Assembly: GCF_000378045.1 (NCBI RefSeq)
Contig: NZ_KB899103.1
Coordinates: 62,001-126,000 of the forward strand
DNA from: Marinobacterium rhizophilum DSM 18822
GTDB taxonomy: Bacteria > Pseudomonadota > Gammaproteobacteria > Pseudomonadales > Balneatricaceae
DNA length: 64,000 bases
Direction: 5' to 3'
A model generated the notes under the pieces. That model was not told where the DNA came from and made no database searches. It saw nothing but the letters and a program-made list of their open reading frames with translations. Shown in pieces: positions 28,157 to 37,550 of the stretch; the first letter of the stretch is position 1, and each line of letters starts with the position of its first letter. The position numbers and the translations under genes were made by a program.

Positions 28157-30616
28157 TCAGGAGGCTTTCAGCAGACTGTAACAGCGGGCCTGGTCCAGCG
28201 GCTTGCGGATCATTGCGCCTATGCCGGTAAACAGCAGGGCAGACAGCACGGGCAGTAGCAGCCAGCTCAGTGGGTGCAGTGTCAGCGGAATCTCCAGTAC
28301 GTAAGCATGGATCAGCCAGAGTATGGCTTCGCTTGCCACGGCTGCGAGCGCACCGCAAATCAGGCCGAGCCAGAGCAGTTCGAGCAGGTCGAGCTGCCGG
28401 CTCTGCCCTGGCGTGGCCCCGAGCGTCTGCAGCAGGGCGTTTTCATAGCGGCGCCGTTCCAGCTCTTGCATCAGTGTGACCACCAGTAACAGCAGTCCTG
28501 CCAGTAGCGTCAGCAGCAGAATCATGCTGGAACTGTCTACAAGCTTTTCGATGAGTGCCTGGGCCTGATTGAGCAGCTGATCGATGTCGATCAGGGTCAG
28601 GGTGGGAAACTGTTTGAGCAGTGTGCGCGCCAGCTGGCGCTGCTCACCGTCCAGGCGCAGGGCCGTGATGAAGGTTGCCGGCAGGTTCTCCAGCGCGCCA
28701 GGTGAGAATATTACGTAGAAGTTTGGCCTGAACGACTCCCACTGTACCGCGCGTATGTTGCTGACCCGCGCTTGCAGCACTTGGCTGCCGACCTGAAAGC
28801 CGACCCTGTCTCCGTTGCTGACGCCCAGTGCCTCGGCAAGATCCTGCTCCACCGATATCAGGGGCTCGGATGGCGTACCCTCCCACCAGCTGCCGCTAAG
28901 CAGCGTGTTATTGTCCGGCATTTGTGCAGCCCAGGTCAGATTCAGCTCTCGCCTCAGGGCATTGTGCCGGCGCTGCTCCGCGCTGAGGGGCGCCTCGGCC
29001 AGCGGCGTGTCGTTGAGGCTGCTGATGCGCCCGCGAATCATGGGATACAGGGCCGGACTCAGGCCCTCGTCGGCAAACAGCTGGTCCAGCGGCGCCTTTT
29101 CCCAGGGCTGTATGTTGATCAGGAAGTAGTTAGGCGTTTCGGGCGGAAACTGCGTGCGCCATTGCTGCAGCATATCGCCGCGGGCAATGATCAGGGTCGT
29201 CAGCAGGGTTAGCAGCAACGTCATGGTGGCCGCCTGCAGGCGGTGCCACTTGCGTTGCTGGCGAATGCGCAGAATCAGCAGGCTGCCAAGGCGCATGCGG
29301 TAACGCAAGGCCTGAGCCAGGCGCTGCAGCAGTGCCTGGGCCAGCAGCCCGACGGCCAGGCCGCTCAGAGTCAGGGCGCCCAGCAGCAGCAAGGCCAGCG
29401 TCAGCGACTCGATGTAGATGCTCATCAAGGCTGCCAGCATACCGAGGCCAAGCAGTTGAAACAGTCGTAGCCGCACGCCGGATGGCAGGCTCGTTTCCCG
29501 GAACAGGGCGACTACCGAGACCTGGCTCAGGCGGTAGAATGCCGGCAGCCCCAGGGTGGTTAACAGCAGCAGGCCTATCAGGGCACCGCTGGCCATGGCG
29601 GCGACGCTGGCCTGTGGGACAGGCTGCGGCAACAGGTTGCCGAGTAGCTGCACCAGCAGCTGCTGCAGCCCAAAGCCCAATGCGGTGCCCAGCAGGGCGC
29701 AGATGAGCCAGCCGAACAGCAGCTGGTAGCCGTAGAGCAGCAACAACTGGCGACTTTCCAGCCCCAGGCTCAACAGCAGGGCGGCGCGCGAATGCTGCGC
29801 GGCATTGTAGCGTCGCAGGCTCAGGGTGATCGTCAGGGCCCCCAGCAGCAGCGCAAACAGAGCACTCAGGCGAAGATACAACTCTGCGTTGCGAAGGGCC
29901 CGGCCGGTCATCGGCTGCTCGGCCCGCAGGGAATAGAGTCGCTCGTCCGGCCCCAGGTTTGCCCGCAGCTGCTCTTCCAGCGTCGCGATGGCGTCGGTGG
30001 GCCCGGCAAACAGCTGACGGTACTGGACCCGGCTGCCTGGCGCGATGACGCCGGTGGCCTCCAGTGCATCGGACCTGATGATGAGGCCCGGACTGAAGCT
30101 TCGAAAGCCGCTGCCGCGGTCCGGCGAGCTGATCAGGCGGTGGCTCAGGCGAAACTGGCTGTAACCCAGCTGCACTGTGTCGCCGGGTTCCAGCTGCAGC
30201 ATTTCAAAAACTCGCGGCTCAGCCCAGGCGGTGCCCGGCTCCGGGGTGTCCGGGTGCAGCGCGGGCTCCGTGACGATGGTGCCGCGCAGTGGGTAGGGGG
30301 CGGTCACGGCCCGTACCGAGACCAGCATCATCTCGTCGCCGGCCTCGATCATGGTGGGGAATTGCGCCACCTGGCTGCTGCGGATTCCGTTCTGGGCGGC
30401 GAGCGCAACCGGCTCCTCGGCGCGTAGTACCAGGTCGGCCCCCAGCAATTCAGCGGTCCGCCGGTTGAGGCTTTGTTCCAGTCGGTCGCCGAGCTGGGTC
30501 AGCAGCGATATCAGACTGATCGCCACTATCAGCGCTGCCAGCAGGGCACGCCACTCAGGACTGCGCAGGCTGCTGATGGCCTGTTGTCTGGCGAGTCGCG
30601 GTACGGTCCTGTTCAT
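28157..30616 (-). CDS. ybbP: ABC transporter permease, FtsX/YbbP type
   Basis: 819 residues with about ten membrane spans in two FtsX-like halves and large periplasmic regions, as in E. coli YbbP (804). N-terminal LRSPEWRALLAALIVAISLISLL and the FtsX-type core (LLLTLLAGLLLLVVTLMQELERRRYENALLQTLGA in parts) are characteristic. It is paired with the ATPase YbbA, and the genes overlap by 4 bases (ATGA). The substrate is unknown; the proximity of tesA suggests a link to lipid or ester metabolism. Confidence 0.9.
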   Translation of the reverse strand: MNRTVPRLARQQAISSLRSPEWRALLAALIVAISLISLLTQLGDRLEQSLNRRTAELLGADLVLRAEEPVALAAQNGIRSSQVAQFPTMIEAGDEMMLVSVRAVTAPYPLRGTIVTEPALHPDTPEPGTAWAEPRVFEMLQLEPGDTVQLGYSQFRLSHRLISSPDRGSGFRSFSPGLIIRSDALEATGVIAPGSRVQYRQLFAGPTDAIATLEEQLRANLGPDERLYSLRAEQPMTGRALRNAELYLRLSALFALLLGALTITLSLRRYNAAQHSRAALLLSLGLESRQLLLLYGYQLLFGWLICALLGTALGFGLQQLLVQLLGNLLPQPVPQASVAAMASGALIGLLLLTTLGLPAFYRLSQVSVVALFRETSLPSGVRLRLFQLLGLGMLAALMSIYIESLTLALLLLGALTLSGLAVGLLAQALLQRLAQALRYRMRLGSLLILRIRQQRKWHRLQAATMTLLLTLLTTLIIARGDMLQQWRTQFPPETPNYFLINIQPWEKAPLDQLFADEGLSPALYPMIRGRISSLNDTPLAEAPLSAEQRRHNALRRELNLTWAAQMPDNNTLLSGSWWEGTPSEPLISVEQDLAEALGVSNGDRVGFQVGSQVLQARVSNIRAVQWESFRPNFYVIFSPGALENLPATFITALRLDGEQRQLARTLLKQFPTLTLIDIDQLLNQAQALIEKLVDSSSMILLLTLLAGLLLLVVTLMQELERRRYENALLQTLGATPGQSRQLDLLELLWLGLICGALAAVASEAILWLIHAYVLEIPLTLHPLSWLLLPVLSALLFTGIGAMIRKPLDQARCYSLLKAS

Positions 30617-31308
30617 GCATGGGCCTCAAGCAACTGTCCCTGGCGTAACTGCAGGCGGCGGGAGCAGCGATTGGCCAGCTGGCTGTCGTGGGTAATCAGG
30701 ATCAGGGTAGTGTGCTGCTGCGCATTCAGTGAGAACAGCTGATCAACAATGCTTGCACCGGTTTCGCTATCCAGGTTGCCGGTGGGTTCATCGGCGAACA
30801 GGATGTCGGGCCGGGTGGCGAAGGCCCGCGCTATCGCGACACGCTGCTGTTCACCACCGGACAGCTGTCCTGGCAGATGTCCGGCCCGGCTGGCCAGGCC
30901 CACCTGGGATAACCACTGTTGCGCCTGTTGCTCGCTGTTGGCTTCGCCACGGATCTCCAGCGGCAGACGTACGTTGTCCAGTGCGCTCAGTTCCGGCAGC
31001 AGATGGAAGGACTGAAACACAAAGCTGACCGATCGCGCCCGCAGGCGGGCGCGATCGGTCTCGTCGAGTTCGGCCAAATTCTTGTCTGCGAGCCGGATCA
31101 TGCCGGCTGTCGGTTGATCGAGTCCTGCCAGCAGACTCAGCAGGGTTGACTTGCCAGCCCCGGAAGGGCCAATAATGGCAACACTTTCGCCGCGATGGAC
31201 CTCTAGGTTCAGGTCCTCGAACAGTTGCAATTCACCGGCCTGGGTCTGGAACTTTTTGCTGACCCCGTGGGCCGAAACGACAACTTTATCTGGTTTTGGA
31301 GAGTCCAT
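30613..31308 (-). CDS. ybbA: ABC transporter ATP-binding protein YbbA-type
   Basis: 231 residues with a complete ABC core: Walker [13 protein letters not shown]-loop [12 protein letters not shown], signature [16 protein letters not shown], Walker [13 protein letters not shown] and the H-loop His in LILITHD. It belongs to the LolD/MacB group and energises YbbP. Its ATG (31308-31306) overlaps the start codon of divergent tesA (31307-31309) within a single CATG. The promoters of both genes must therefore lie inside each other's coding sequence. Confidence 0.93.
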   Translation of the reverse strand: MDSPKPDKVVVSAHGVSKKFQTQAGELQLFEDLNLEVHRGESVAIIGPSGAGKSTLLSLLAGLDQPTAGMIRLADKNLAELDETDRARLRARSVSFVFQSFHLLPELSALDNVRLPLEIRGEANSEQQAQQWLSQVGLASRAGHLPGQLSGGEQQRVAIARAFATRPDILFADEPTGNLDSETGASIVDQLFSLNAQQHTTLILITHDSQLANRCSRRLQLRQGQLLEAHA

Positions 31309-31942
31309 GTTCCGCCTGCTGCTGTTTATCTGCGTGTTGTTGATACCGGGTGTTGGGGCTGCTCAATCCATTCTGGTCCTGGGGGACAGCTTGTCCGCAG
31401 CCTACGGCATGCCGGTTGAGCAGGGCTGGGTAGCACTGATGCGCAAGCGCATCGAGCAGCAGTCTGCCGATACGGTGGTCGTCAACGCCAGTATCAGCGG
31501 TGAAACGACCCAGGGCGGCATTACGCGCCTGCCGGCTTTGCTTGATGAGCATAATCCGGACATTCTTATTCTGGAACTGGGTGCCAATGACGGTCTGCGT
31601 GGTACGCCGTTGCCGGTTATACGCCAGAACCTGAGCCACCTGATCAGTCTGGGCCAGTCGAAAGGTGCCCGCGTGCTGCTGGTGGGCATCCGTCTGCCGC
31701 CCAACTATGGACCGCGCTACAGCGACGGTTTCTATTCTATCTTCGCAGAGTTGTCTGAGTCGCAACAGGTGGCGAGAGTTCCTTTTCTGATGGACGGTGT
31801 TGCGCTGGATCGGGCGCTGATGCAGAGCGACGGTCTGCATCCCAACAGCGAGGCTCAGCCGCGCTTGCTGGAAAATGTCTGGGAGCCTTTGCAGCAGCTG
31901 CTAATGGCCAGGCCTGCGAGGGCGGTAACGGAAGCGGGTTGA
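31307..31942 (+). CDS. tesA: Periplasmic acyl-CoA thioesterase / lysophospholipase TesA (GDSL)
   Basis: 211 residues. A signal peptide ([19 protein letters not shown]) is followed by the SGNH/GDSL hydrolase blocks: LGDSLSAAYGM with the nucleophile Ser, SGETTQGG, LELGANDGLRG and SDGLHPN with the catalytic Asp-x-x-His. It hydrolyses acyl esters and thioesters in the periplasm. ATG 31307 has GGAGA five bases upstream; a longer reading from 31151 runs through ybbA and was rejected. The divergent arrangement with ybbAP is conserved in gammaproteobacteria. Confidence 0.94.
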   Translation: MFRLLLFICVLLIPGVGAAQSILVLGDSLSAAYGMPVEQGWVALMRKRIEQQSADTVVVNASISGETTQGGITRLPALLDEHNPDILILELGANDGLRGTPLPVIRQNLSHLISLGQSKGARVLLVGIRLPPNYGPRYSDGFYSIFAELSESQQVARVPFLMDGVALDRALMQSDGLHPNSEAQPRLLENVWEPLQQLLMARPARAVTEAG

Positions 31943-31969
31943 AGTGCGAGTGCGTATTGCCAGGACTAT

Positions 31970-31997
31970 AAAAAAGGCACCCGAGGGTGCCTTTTTT
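31970..31997. terminator. Bidirectional terminator between tesA and sodB
   Basis: AAAAAAGGCACCC and GGGTGCCTTTTTT with a tiny loop, between convergent genes. Confidence 0.88.
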
Positions 31998-32011
31998 AGA
32001 ACCGGATTTGC

Positions 32012-32596
32012 TTAGCCCGCCAGGTTGGCGTTAGCGAAGTCCCAGTTGGCCAGAGCCCAGAAACCTTTCAGGTATTCCGGGCGCAGGTTGCGGTAGTCAA
32101 TGTAGTAGGCGTGTTCCCACAGGTCGACAGTCAGCAGTGCGGTCTGGCCGGAAGTCATCGGCGTGCCGGCGTTGCTGGTGTTGACGATCTCCAGGGAACC
32201 ATCGGCATTTTTCACCAGCCAGGTCCAGGAAGAACCAAAGTTGTTAACGGCCTTGTCATTGAACTCGGCCTGGAAGGCTTCAAAAGAGCCCCACTTGGCG
32301 TTGATGGCATCAGCGATGGCACCGCTGGGTGCGCCGCCGCCGTTCGGAGACAGGCTGTTCCAGTAGAAAGTGTGGTTCCAGATCTGGGCGGCATTGTTGA
32401 AAACAGGGCCAGCCGGTGCGGCCATGATGACCTCTTCCAGTGTCTTGCCTTCGTATTCAGTGCCCGGTACCAGGCCGTTCAGCTTGACCACGTAAGTGTT
32501 GTGGTGTTTACCGTGGTGGTAGTCCAGCGTTTCTTCAGAGATGTGCGGAACCAGTGCGTCTTTGGCGTAAGGCAGCGGCGGTAATTCAAAGCTCAT
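32012..32596 (-). CDS. sodB: Superoxide dismutase [Fe]
   Basis: 194 residues (E. coli SodB is 193). It converts superoxide to peroxide and oxygen in the cytosol. Metal ligands are seen in the N-terminal HISEETLDYHHGKHHNTYV region, NHTFYWNSL and the C-terminal VDLWEHAYYIDYRN. AAQIWNHTFYWNSLSPNGGG and the preceding residues fit the iron rather than the manganese type. AGGGAAA provides a ribosome site. The 265 bases upstream separate it from nudE on the same strand; I see no second gene there. Confidence 0.95.
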   Translation of the reverse strand: MSFELPPLPYAKDALVPHISEETLDYHHGKHHNTYVVKLNGLVPGTEYEGKTLEEVIMAAPAGPVFNNAAQIWNHTFYWNSLSPNGGGAPSGAIADAINAKWGSFEAFQAEFNDKAVNNFGSSWTWLVKNADGSLEIVNTSNAGTPMTSGQTALLTVDLWEHAYYIDYRNLRPEYLKGFWALANWDFANANLAG

Positions 32597-32861
32597 GAGA
32601 TTTCCCTTTTTTCTTGATCGACAGGTTCAGTATACAACTCAGTTTGCCGAGTCTGTGTGTTCGACAGAGCACAGACTATAGCACCGTTGTTGTGGCTTTT
32701 CATGGCACAAAATGTAGTGGCTTTCACGTCGTAAGCGGCCCTAGCACGCGTCAATCAACGCGGGATAAACGGCCGCCTGACAAGCCCGCGTCAGTGGCTA
32801 ATCTGCGTTGAGCGCTCCCGTGTGTTGCTGATACGGGCTAACGCTCACTGAGTCGGCGCGG

Positions 32862-33413
32862 TCAGCAGGATTTTTGTTCAAGGAAGGTTCTGGCCATGTA
32901 AAGTGCCGCGATGGCTCGCCCTTCGCTGAAGTCTTCCCGCTGTACCAGCGTTTCCAGTTCGGACAGTGGCCAGTGCACGGGCTCCAATGGCTCAGGTTCA
33001 TCCCCTTCAAGGCTGCTTGGGTACAAATCCCGGGCCAGCAAAACCGTCATGCGGTGTCCCATATAGTTGGGGGCGCTGGTCATCTCTTTCAAGCGCTCAA
33101 GCTGCCGGCTGCCATAACCGGCTTCTTCCTGCAGTTCACGCTGGGCGGCCTGTTCGGGGTTCTCTCCCGGGTCGATCAGCCCCTTTGGCAGCGTAAGGGT
33201 GTATTCGTCGAGGCCCGCGGCGTACTCGCGAATAAGCACCACGTCGCCGTTGGGCAGAATTGGCACGATCATGACGGCACCGCGGCTTCGCGTGGCAAGA
33301 CGCTCGTAGCTTCGCTCAACGCCATTGGAGAAGCGCAGTTCCAGCGCTTCGACATGAAACAGCCGGCTGCGTGCAACGCAGGTTACCTTCAATATCTGTG
33401 GTTTTACGGGCAT
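32862..33413 (-). CDS. nudE: ADP-compounds hydrolase NudE
   Basis: 183 residues (E. coli NudE is 186). This Nudix enzyme cleaves ADP-ribose, NADH and related dinucleotides. The Nudix box is complete: GLIDPGENPEQAAQ, RELQEEAGYG. The family N-terminus PQILKVTCVARSRLFHVEAL is also present. It is divergent from yrfG with 49 bases between, the same arrangement as in pseudomonads and enterics. Confidence 0.93.
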   Translation of the reverse strand: MPVKPQILKVTCVARSRLFHVEALELRFSNGVERSYERLATRSRGAVMIVPILPNGDVVLIREYAAGLDEYTLTLPKGLIDPGENPEQAAQRELQEEAGYGSRQLERLKEMTSAPNYMGHRMTVLLARDLYPSSLEGDEPEPLEPVHWPLSELETLVQREDFSEGRAIAALYMARTFLEQKSC

Positions 33414-33462
33414 ACTGATTGCGTACCTGAGACTGAATTCTGACCTGACCCCGGACGATAAA

Positions 33463-34134
33463 ATGCTGGACTGGCGTGCCGTCGATACTGTGTTGCTCGA
33501 TATGGATGGAACACTGCTGGATCTCCATTTCGATTCCTATTTCTGGCTGGAACACCTGCCCATTCGCTATGCACAGCTGCACAGGCTGGCGCCTGAAGAC
33601 GCCCGGGAGTGGTTGCATCAGCGTATCATACAGGAGCAGGGCACGCTCAACTGGTATTGCCTGGACTACTGGTCCGAGCAGCTGGGTGTCGACATTCCTG
33701 CGCTGAAACGGGAGGTGGTCGATCGCATCGGCTTTCGGCCCCAGGTGCAGCACTTCCTGCAGCGCCTGCGTCAACGGGACATGCGTTCCGTTATCGTAAC
33801 GAACGCACACCGCGACAGCCTCAGTCTTAAGTTGCAGGTGACCGGTCTCGATACCCTGGTCGATGCAATCATCTGCTCCCATGACTTCAAACTGCCCAAG
33901 GAAGACGTACGGTTCTGGTCGTTGCTGCAGGAAGTTGAGCCCTTTAATCCGGACCGGACTCTGCTGGTGGATGACAGCCTGGCGGTGCTGCGTTCTGCCG
34001 AGCGTTATGGTATTGCACACCTTTTGTCCATTTCCCGGCCTGACAGCCAGGCGCCGGCGCGCAGCACTGATGACTTCCGCGCTGTCGACCAGTTTGATGA
34101 ATTGTTTAAGGATGGTGATCACCACGATGAATGA
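33463..34134 (+). CDS. yrfG: GMP/IMP nucleotidase YrfG (HAD family)
   Basis: 223 residues (E. coli YrfG is 222). The HAD phosphatase motifs are in order: LLDMDGTLLDL with the nucleophile Asp, SVIVTNAHRDS, the Lys in FKLPKEDVRFW, and LLVDDSLAVLRSA. It dephosphorylates purine nucleotides. Its stop overlaps the hslR start by 8 bases, so the two are translationally coupled. Confidence 0.92.
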   Translation: MLDWRAVDTVLLDMDGTLLDLHFDSYFWLEHLPIRYAQLHRLAPEDAREWLHQRIIQEQGTLNWYCLDYWSEQLGVDIPALKREVVDRIGFRPQVQHFLQRLRQRDMRSVIVTNAHRDSLSLKLQVTGLDTLVDAIICSHDFKLPKEDVRFWSLLQEVEPFNPDRTLLVDDSLAVLRSAERYGIAHLLSISRPDSQAPARSTDDFRAVDQFDELFKDGDHHDE

Positions 34135-34528
34135 TGCCCACGCAGACAAGGTGCGGCTGGACAAATGGCTCTGGGCGGCGCGTTTCTACCGCACGCGGGC
34201 TATTGCCAAGGACATGATTGAAGGCGGCAAGGTGCATTACAATGGACAGCGTAGCAAGTGCAGCAAACTCGTAGAGGTGGGGGCCATGTTGCAGATTCGA
34301 CAGGGGCTGGATGAAAAGGAAGTCGAAATCCTGCAGCTGTCCGATCAGCGTCGCGGTGCCCCCGAGGCCCAGCTGCTTTACCGCGAAACACCCGAGAGCA
34401 TTGCGAAGCGTGAAAAGAAGGCGGCGGAGCGCAAGCTCAATGGCGGCAGCAGTCTGAATCCGCGCCACCGGCTTAACAAGAAGGACCGGCGGCAGATTCG
34501 CAGCTTCAAAGATCGGCAGGTGGAGTAA
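34127..34528 (+). CDS. hslR: Ribosome-associated heat-shock protein Hsp15
   Basis: 133 residues, exactly the length of E. coli HslR. It has an S4-type RNA-binding domain at the N-terminus (VRLDKWLWAARFYRTRAIAKD, in two parts) and a basic C-terminal tail (NPRHRLNKKDRRQIRSFKDR). Hsp15 binds free 50S subunits that carry nascent chains and helps recycle them after heat shock. ATG 34127 lies inside the end of yrfG. The yrfG-hslR-hslO order is conserved. Confidence 0.93.
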   Translation: MNDAHADKVRLDKWLWAARFYRTRAIAKDMIEGGKVHYNGQRSKCSKLVEVGAMLQIRQGLDEKEVEILQLSDQRRGAPEAQLLYRETPESIAKREKKAAERKLNGGSSLNPRHRLNKKDRRQIRSFKDRQVE

Positions 34529-34856
34529 TCCCCGGTGCCGATCTGCGATATCAGTTCCGTCAGTTGATACAGCGCCTTTGGCTTTGCGGCAACGTGCCGG
34601 TACATAATATGCGGGACGATCAGACGCGGGCGCGTCGAGAATCCTGGGCAATGCAGATCTCACCGGACATGCTGGGATCCTATTCGGTTGTGATAAAATA
34701 CACGAAAATGGTAACAGCGCGGCCTTTGGTCACTTTAGCCGGCCGCTTTGAATTGGCCGTCAGCAAGGCGCCCCGATGTTGCTACACCTGATTATCCGCG
34801 CACCGCTACTCCATGCAAGGTCTGGCGCGCGGCGCCTGTTGTGAGATAAAACACCG
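34529..34856 (+). promoter_or_regulatory. hslR-hslO intergenic region with possible heat-shock promoter
   Basis: No gene is visible. TTGAATT (34748-34754), a 16-base gap and CCCCGAT (34771-34777) loosely resemble a sigma-32 promoter, with a slightly long spacer; hslO is sigma-32 controlled in E. coli. A TAAAAT-like -10 lies near 34695. Neither is strong. Confidence 0.3.
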
Positions 34857-35729
34857 ATGAGCAATTCCGATCAGATACAGCCTGTGCTGTTCGACAAACT
34901 TGATATCCGTGGCGTTCTGGTGGGGCTGGAGGCCAGCTATCAGCAGGTGCTGGAACTGCACGACTATCCGCCTTTGTTGCAGCGTGTGCTGGGAGAGATG
35001 ATGGCAGCGGTGAGCCTGTTGAGTGCTACGCTGAAATTTGAGGGCCGGTTGATCCTGCAGGCAGCGGGCGAAGGCGCGGTGCAGTTGCTGATGGCGGAAT
35101 GCAATCACCAGCAGGATTTGCGGGCTATTGCGCGTTACGAGGGAGACATTCCGCAGGACCTGGCGTTCAATGAATTGCTGGTCAACGGCCGTCTTGCGAT
35201 TACCATCGAACCCGCTCAGGGACGTCGCTACCAGGGTGTCGTGCCGCTGGAAGGCGAGACCCTGGCGCGCTGTATCGAAAACTATTTCAGTCAGTCCGAG
35301 CAGCTGCCCACCCAGGTACATCTGGTGGCGGATGGCCAGCGCGCAGCGGGTTTCCTGCTGCAGGTCATGCCCGCGGCGGGAACCGCTGAGCAGGACTGGT
35401 CCCATATCAGCCAGCTGGGAGCCACGCTGAAATCCGAAGAGTTGCTTACGCTGGATAATGAAACGCTGTTGTACCGGCTGTTTCACGAGGAGGAATGTCG
35501 CCTGTTCGAGCCGCGTACGCTACGTTTTCATTGTGACTGCAGTCGAGAGCGCTGCGGCAATGCATTGCAGTTTATGACCCGTGAAGAGTTGCTGGCCATT
35601 GTGGAGGAAGAGGGGTCTGTGGGCGTGAGCTGTCAGTTCTGCAATGAGCACCACAGCTTTGATGAAACGGATATTCTGAGCATGTTCTCCGACAGTGCAA
35701 ATGTTCCCCGATCGGATCTGTTGCATTGA
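34857..35729 (+). CDS. hslO: Redox-regulated chaperone Hsp33
   Basis: 290 residues (E. coli Hsp33 is 292). The C-terminal zinc switch is intact: CDC in FHCDCSRERCG and CQFC in VSCQFCNEHHSF. Four cysteines bind zinc when reduced; oxidation unfolds the linker and turns on holdase activity. The N-terminal core LDIRGVLVGLEASYQQVL matches the family. It is cytosolic and follows hslR in a stress-protein cluster. Confidence 0.95.
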   Translation: MSNSDQIQPVLFDKLDIRGVLVGLEASYQQVLELHDYPPLLQRVLGEMMAAVSLLSATLKFEGRLILQAAGEGAVQLLMAECNHQQDLRAIARYEGDIPQDLAFNELLVNGRLAITIEPAQGRRYQGVVPLEGETLARCIENYFSQSEQLPTQVHLVADGQRAAGFLLQVMPAAGTAEQDWSHISQLGATLKSEELLTLDNETLLYRLFHEEECRLFEPRTLRFHCDCSRERCGNALQFMTREELLAIVEEEGSVGVSCQFCNEHHSFDETDILSMFSDSANVPRSDLLH

Positions 35730-35909
35730 GGCGCACGCGGTACGTCTGTGCCGTTCATAGAATAGTCAATGTGTTATTTTTTGTGCGATAATGCGCCTCC
35801 CCAAATAAGTACTATAACCGCGATAGGGGCGCGATTGGGTCTTTCATCTGCACGACAGCATCTGCCAGACAGGTAGCGTTATTGGCGCCTATGCCAAGGG
35901 AATCCAGTA

Positions 35910-37457
35910 ATGACCATAGAAACTGAGAATACCGTACACACCAATCTGAGCCGCGCTCAGTTGGTTGAAAAAGCGATCGAGCGTGGTGAAGGTCAGCTGG
36001 CCGACACCGGTGCGCTGGTCGTTACCACAGGCAAGCGCACCGGTCGCTCGCCGCTGGATCGTTTCATCGTTCAAGAAGCCAGTACAAGCGATGAAATCGA
36101 CTGGGGTAACATCAACCGTCCGTTCGATGCGGACAAGTTTGATGCGCTCTGGGAGCGGGTTGAAGCCTATCTGGCCGATCGGGAACAATTTGTCTCGATG
36201 GTTCACGTCGGCGCCGACCAGAGTCACTACCTGCCGGTAAAAATGACTACGCAAACTGCCTGGCAGAATTTGTTCGGTCAAAACCTGTTTATCCTGCCTG
36301 AAGAGTATAACCCCAAGGGCAAGGAAGAGTGGCAGATCCTCAACGTTGCAGGTTTCCGTTGTGAACCTGAGCGCGATGGCACCAATACTGACGGTTGTGT
36401 GATTCTTAACTTTGCCAAGCGCAAGGTGCTGATCGCCGGCATGCAGTACGCAGGTGAAATGAAGAAAGCGATGTTCTCGGTGCAGAACTTCCTGCTGCCT
36501 GAAAAAGACGTGCTGCCGATGCACTGCTCGGCCAACGTTGGCGACGATGGCAGCACCACGCTGTTCTTTGGCCTTTCTGGCACCGGCAAGACCACCCTTT
36601 CCGCTGATCCCGAACGCTACCTGATCGGCGACGACGAGCACGGCTGGGGCAAGGGTGTCGTATTCAACATAGAAGGTGGTTGCTACGCCAAGACCATCAA
36701 CCTGAGCAAGAAAAACGAACCGATCATCTGGGACGCCATTCGCTTTGGCGCCATCGTTGAGAACGTTGTGCTGAACGAGTCCCGCACAGCGGACTACAAC
36801 GATACCAGCCTGACTGAAAACGGTCGTTGCGCCTACCCGCTTGAGCACGTTGAGAAACGTACCGAGCATAACCTGGGTGGTGAGCCTCAGGCGATCATCT
36901 TCCTGACCTGCGACCTGACCGGTGTTCTGCCGCCGGTATCTATCCTGAGCAAGGAAGCGGCGGCTTATCACTTCCTGTCGGGTTATACCGCGCTGGTGGG
37001 CTCAACCGAAATGGGTTCAGGCGGCGGTATCAAATCGACTTTCTCGACCTGCTTTGGTGCACCTTTCTTCCCGCGTCCTGCGCGTGAATATGCCGACCTG
37101 CTGATCAAGCGTATTGAAGAGTTCGGCTCCAAGGTCTACCTGGTCAACACGGGCTGGACCGGTGGCTCTTTCGGTACCGGTGAGCGCTTCAGCATTCCGA
37201 CGACCCGCAGCATCATCGCGGCGATTCAGAGCGGCGCTCTGGTGGATGTTGAGACCGAGTATCTGCCGGGCCTTAACCTGTCGGTTCCCAAGGCTGTACC
37301 GGGCGTCGAGACCAACCTGCTTAACCCGCGTAACACTTGGGCGGACAAGGGTGCGTTTGATGCCACCGCCAAGGACCTGGCCGGACAGTTTGTTGAGAAC
37401 TTCCGCAAGTTCAGCGGTATCGATGAAAGCATCGTAGCGGCAGGTCCGAGTCTGTAA
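35910..37457 (+). CDS. pckA: Phosphoenolpyruvate carboxykinase (ATP)
   Basis: 515 residues. It converts oxaloacetate and ATP to phosphoenolpyruvate, the entry to gluconeogenesis from C4 acids, which complements the dicarboxylate uptake system in this window. Motifs are the kinase loop [20 protein letters not shown] for metal binding, [12 protein letters not shown], and [12 protein letters not shown] near the N-terminus. The ribosome site is GGGAA. A GATAAT lies about 120 bases upstream. A terminator follows the stop. Confidence 0.96.
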   Translation: MTIETENTVHTNLSRAQLVEKAIERGEGQLADTGALVVTTGKRTGRSPLDRFIVQEASTSDEIDWGNINRPFDADKFDALWERVEAYLADREQFVSMVHVGADQSHYLPVKMTTQTAWQNLFGQNLFILPEEYNPKGKEEWQILNVAGFRCEPERDGTNTDGCVILNFAKRKVLIAGMQYAGEMKKAMFSVQNFLLPEKDVLPMHCSANVGDDGSTTLFFGLSGTGKTTLSADPERYLIGDDEHGWGKGVVFNIEGGCYAKTINLSKKNEPIIWDAIRFGAIVENVVLNESRTADYNDTSLTENGRCAYPLEHVEKRTEHNLGGEPQAIIFLTCDLTGVLPPVSILSKEAAAYHFLSGYTALVGSTEMGSGGGIKSTFSTCFGAPFFPRPAREYADLLIKRIEEFGSKVYLVNTGWTGGSFGTGERFSIPTTRSIIAAIQSGALVDVETEYLPGLNLSVPKAVPGVETNLLNPRNTWADKGAFDATAKDLAGQFVENFRKFSGIDESIVAAGPSL

Positions 37458-37477
37458 GCACAGACTCACTGCAGCTT

Positions 37478-37515
37478 AAAAACCCGCCGTGGGGATTCTC
37501 CACGGCGGGTTTTTT
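37478..37515 (+). terminator. Rho-independent terminator of pckA
   Basis: AAAACCCGCCGTGG, 7-base loop, CCACGGCGGGTTTTTT. It lies between convergent pckA and ppx. Confidence 0.92.
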
Positions 37516-37550
37516 GTGGCTCAAACTTTAATTTGTTTCACGCGCTCTAG

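Noticed and set aside
34748-34777. Firm heat-shock sigma-32 promoter for hslO
   Set aside because: The spacer is longer than usual and both boxes deviate; kept only as a low-confidence remark.
35889-36971. 360-residue minus-strand frame opposite pckA
   Set aside because: Antisense shadow of a strongly conserved gene.
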